A stretch of 64,000 bases of DNA from Rhodeus uyekii (Eukaryota > Chordata > Actinopteri > Cypriniformes > Acheilognathidae), in NCBI GenBank assembly GCA_037043235.1, contig JAWRVZ010000248.1, positions 372,001 through 436,000 on the forward strand, written 5' to 3'. Of the stretch, positions 61,217 to 64,000 are shown piece by piece; position 1 is the first letter of the stretch, and every line of letters begins with the position of its first letter. The translations under genes and the position numbers were made by a program. The notes beneath the pieces are model-generated. The model searched no databases and was not told the DNA's origin. It saw nothing but the letters and a program-made list of their open reading frames with translations.

Positions 61217-61218
<2 letters not shown>

Positions 61219-61436
61219 CAGTCGTATATTCAGTTGCAACCCTGAGAATAATTTTACAAACACTATGTTCTGACCTCAATTCAGCCTCGATATAGCTTTA
61301 CCTTTGAACCTTTGAAGCTTGCTCACCGTATAAGTCATTGCTCATACCAAATACCCTGCCATTATTGTGACATCACTGATATTCTTCTTTATGGTACAAA
61401 ATCAAATTGTATTATTATTTTCTTAGAGTCAAAGTA

Positions 61437-63716
61437 ATGGGAGCTCTAAGCAGACAGGAGTTCTTTCAGGAACTGGGATCCGGTTGCTTGCTTCCAACTG
61501 TCCAGCAGGGTCTAGAACAAGTATGGCAGCTGTTACTCATCTGCCTAGTATGTAGGCTGCTGTGGAGATTGGGTAAGACAAGTTTATACAACACAGAACA
61601 TGTACTGTAATCTTAAAGGAATAGTTCTTCTAAAATGAAAATGATTTATTCTCCCTGTTTGACTTTCACTCCTCTGTACCAGGAAAGCGAGCAGTGGTCA
61701 GCTGTTTTCGTGCACCAGAAATAACAAAATGCTATAAAAGCACTATTAAAACAGTTCATTGTACAATATCTGAAGTCTTTTGAAGCCATATGATAGCTTT
61801 TTGTCTTGCTTGACAGCTGCAATGCCATTCGCTTTCATTATGTGAAAACACTTCTATAAATATCTTCTTTTGTGTTCCATGGAATGATGACAGAATTGTC
61901 ATATTTGAACTAACTTTTAAGTACAGTTAAAACCATGTAATTAAATGATGTTATGTTTAAAATGATTTTTTTTAAGCTGGTTTCCCTCTATCTCAGGTTT
62001 GCCGTCTTTCTTGAAACACCTGAGTACAGTGGCAGGTGGCTTTTACACTCTCTACCTGTTCTTCGAGCTGCACATGGTTTGGGTGGTGCTTCTCAGCCTC
62101 CTCTGCTACCTCATCCTCTTCCTGTGTCGTCATTCGAGCAGCCGCGGACCCTTCCTGTCTATCACTATCCTCATCTACCTTCTTCTGGGGTATGTCCTCC
62201 TCTCACACTCTTCTATTTCTTTATGTTTACAGAACATAGTATATAGTATAGTATATATGTACACATGCTGATTTAATACAAAACTTTCTTCTAAAATATT
62301 TTTTTTCATTGTCAATGTTAAAAATAGTTGAGTAAAGGGATAAGTTACCCAAAAATGAAAATTCTGTTGTCATTTACTCAACCTCAAGTTATTCCAAACC
62401 TGTATGCATTTCTTTCTTCTGGTGAACATAAAAGAAGATATTTTGAAGAATTTGGGTAACCAACTTGAGGGTGAACTATACCTTTAATAGTTTTCTCTTT
62501 CTGTTTCAGAGAGTTGCACATGATGGATACAACAACCTGGCATAAAATGAGAGGTGAGTCTTTTATTATGTTTTTATCTGACAACAGTGGGCATTAGACC
62601 AGGATGGTAGATGTTTACTGTACTGAATTTTGACTAAATTTAAAATTAAATTGTTGCTGTGGTCATCCAGGTTCCCAGATGGTAGTGGCCATGAAGGCAG
62701 TATCTCTTGCCTTTGACTTGGACAAAGGCATAGTGGAGAAAGTTCCCTCTCCAGTGGAGTTCATGGGCTACATTTACTTTGTGGGGACCATCATTTTTGG
62801 GCCTTGGATCAGTTTCAACAGCTACATGAATGCGGTCGAGAGTCGAAAACTTGTGAGTATCAAATCTGTAATTTATAATTAAAGATGTATAAGAGCATTT
62901 CCACCAGCACCTTAGATTATCTGATCTTTTCCACAGAGTGTCTCCTGGTTTATGAAGTCAGTCTTCAGCTGTGTGAAGAGCCAGCTCTGTCTGGTCATTT
63001 CCAACTGTGTTGCACCCTATCTCTTTCCCTATTTCATCCCAGTCTTTGGAGACAAGCTGCTCCGCAAGTAAGTTTAAATTAAATTGAGGAATGTGTATAA
63101 TTTATGCATTGTGCAATAAGATATGGATGGATTCTTCTCATATCAAACATGGTAATGATCGTTGTTGTGTTGCTATGTGTTGCTTAGTGAAGGTTTTTAA
63201 TGTTTGACTGATCTGTTTTCATGTTTTTTCCACAGCAAGAAGCGAAAGATGAGGTATTGTCCTACTTATATTATTAACGCATTTATATATTTTGATCATG
63301 AGGAATAAAGACAAATTTCTATAAGCATATAGCATGCATATATGAGCTAAATTTACTTTGGAATATGAATTAAAATAATGAGGATTAGAGAATTCTGAAT
63401 TCTGTCCATTAATAAACTAGCCATTTCGGATTGTGTTTAATAATGAATTTAATTTCATATTTCAATGCAGAGGCTCTATTAAAAGGTAAGAAATGCATAA
63501 GCTTTTAACGTTAAAACTCAACAGTGTCATGTCTCTGTGGTTTTCTCTCTGATCTGTGATAACCTTCAGCTTTGTGACTCTTCTCATCAGGTGGCTACGG
63601 GCCTATGAGAACACCCTGTCCTTCCATTTCAGTAATTACTTTGTAAGTTACCTTGGTGAGACGACCACCACACTGGCAGGTGCTGGGTTCACAGAGGAGA
63701 AAGACAATCTTAAGTG
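61437..63716 (+). CDS. porcn: Porcupine O-acyltransferase (3' part off window)
   Basis: ER multi-pass MBOAT enzyme that adds palmitoleate to a serine of Wnt proteins, needed for their secretion. Coding exons seen: 61437-61572, 61997-62189, 62510-62553, 62671-62852, 62937-63067, 63236-63253, 63471-63485, 63591-63716; all phases agree and about 281 residues are covered. It begins MGALSRQEFFQELGSGCLLP, then LICLVCRLLWRLGLPSFLKH, VVLLSLLCYLILFLCRHSS, LHMMDTTTWHKMRG, VPSPVEFMGYIYFVGTIIFG and PYLFPYFIPVFGDKLLRNKK. The 15-nt exon adds GSIKR and is in frame, so it is a candidate cassette. The catalytic His of the MBOAT fold and the C-terminal half lie beyond the right edge. Start 61437 matches the mammalian N-terminus. 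Confidence 0.97.
61612..61925. repeat. Diverged MITE in porcn intron
   Basis: Begins TTAAAGGAATAGTTCTTCT and, near its end, has TGTGTTCCATGGAATGATGA and TGAACTAACTTTTAAG. It is a diverged relative of the 46617 and 62332 elements. Confidence 0.55.
62332..62488. mobile_element. MITE of the TTAAAGGGATAGTTCAC family
   Basis: Starts GTAAAGGGATAAGTTACCCA and ends GGTGAACTATACCTTTAA, inverted repeats at both ends, with the internal tract TGTCATTTACTCAACC. It sits in porcn intron between 62189 and 62510, close to the acceptor. Confidence 0.85.
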
Positions 63717-64000
63717 GTTTGTATAAATTACATTCATATGCTACCAATCAGTGTCAGAAATAAATCAGGGGGCATAGCAAAAATGGCGCTGATAGTCCTA
63801 ATTCCTCCTTTTTCATAAGCACAGTATCCTAATCTAAATAAGCTTGATATTATGCTTAGTGTGGTTTTAGTGGCTCTCAAAATGCTGATGTGACTTACAG
63901 TGGTCATAAGATGTAATGTACTCTCAGATGATTTTATTGGAATTGTATAAATATAATTATACGTTACATAATTACATATTTATAAGTGTATATATATATA
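63717..64000. other. porcn intron, truncated by window edge
   Basis: Starts GTTTGT after the exon ending in TG and is AT-rich. No next exon is visible before the edge. Confidence 0.6.

Noticed and set aside
1..64000. CRISPR arrays, bacterial operons or riboswitches
   Set aside because: The tandem repeats here are coding minisatellites, microsatellites or transposon parts; gene structure is eukaryotic throughout.

Overview
The window is vertebrate nuclear DNA and almost certainly from a teleost. The genes are intron-rich, AT-rich intergenic DNA is packed with fish-type mobile elements (Tc1, hAT, pogo-like and foldback MITEs, L2-like LINEs, a tRNA-derived SINE, Gypsy debris), and the encoded proteins are vertebrate orthologues. 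Several repeat families resemble ones I associate with cyprinids (carp, goldfish, Danio), so a cyprinid is likely, but the species is an inference.

Layout. 844-10426 (+): a multi-exon gene I do not recognise. It has duplicated Thr/Ser/Asn-rich exons, then about five predicted membrane segments; its 5' end was not found. 10.9-15.1 kb: intergenic DNA with clusters of GAGCTC-centred palindromes. 15127-19553 (-) and 20158-26065 (-): two tandem torsin-1A-interacting protein (LAP1/LULL1-type) genes. The second carries a single 1.2-kb exon of 22 copies of an 18-residue acidic repeat, an alternative first exon, and an L2-type LINE in an intron that is itself tandemly duplicated. 27572-34813 (-): aldh9a1. 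36-36.7 kb: Gypsy debris. 37601-38938 (-): tmco1. 40946-50794 (+): uck2, whose introns contain several MITEs and a 1.5-kb hAT element with a perfect target-site duplication. 54154-55399 (+): magoh. 56536-59848 (-): cpt2. 61437-63716 (+): porcn, which runs off the right edge.

The named genes are housekeeping and are not one pathway: carnitine synthesis (aldh9a1) and carnitine-dependent fatty acid import (cpt2), ER membrane protein (tmco1), pyrimidine salvage (uck2), exon junction complex (magoh), Wnt acylation (porcn), and torsin ATPase activation in the nuclear envelope/ER (the tor1aip pair). aldh9a1, tmco1 and uck2 are neighbours in human 1q24, and magoh and cpt2 are near each other in human 1p32, so two conserved blocks meet here. 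Exon coordinates were read by hand from splice signals. Coding lengths sum to whole codons for aldh9a1 (508 aa), tmco1 (188), uck2 (262), magoh (147), cpt2 (669), tor1aip copy 1 (502) and copy 2 (711), which supports the models.

The most interesting items are the unrecognised mucin-stalk membrane protein gene, the fast-evolving tor1aip copy with its repeat exon and internal second first-exon, and the natural empty site that dates and bounds the LINE insertion.
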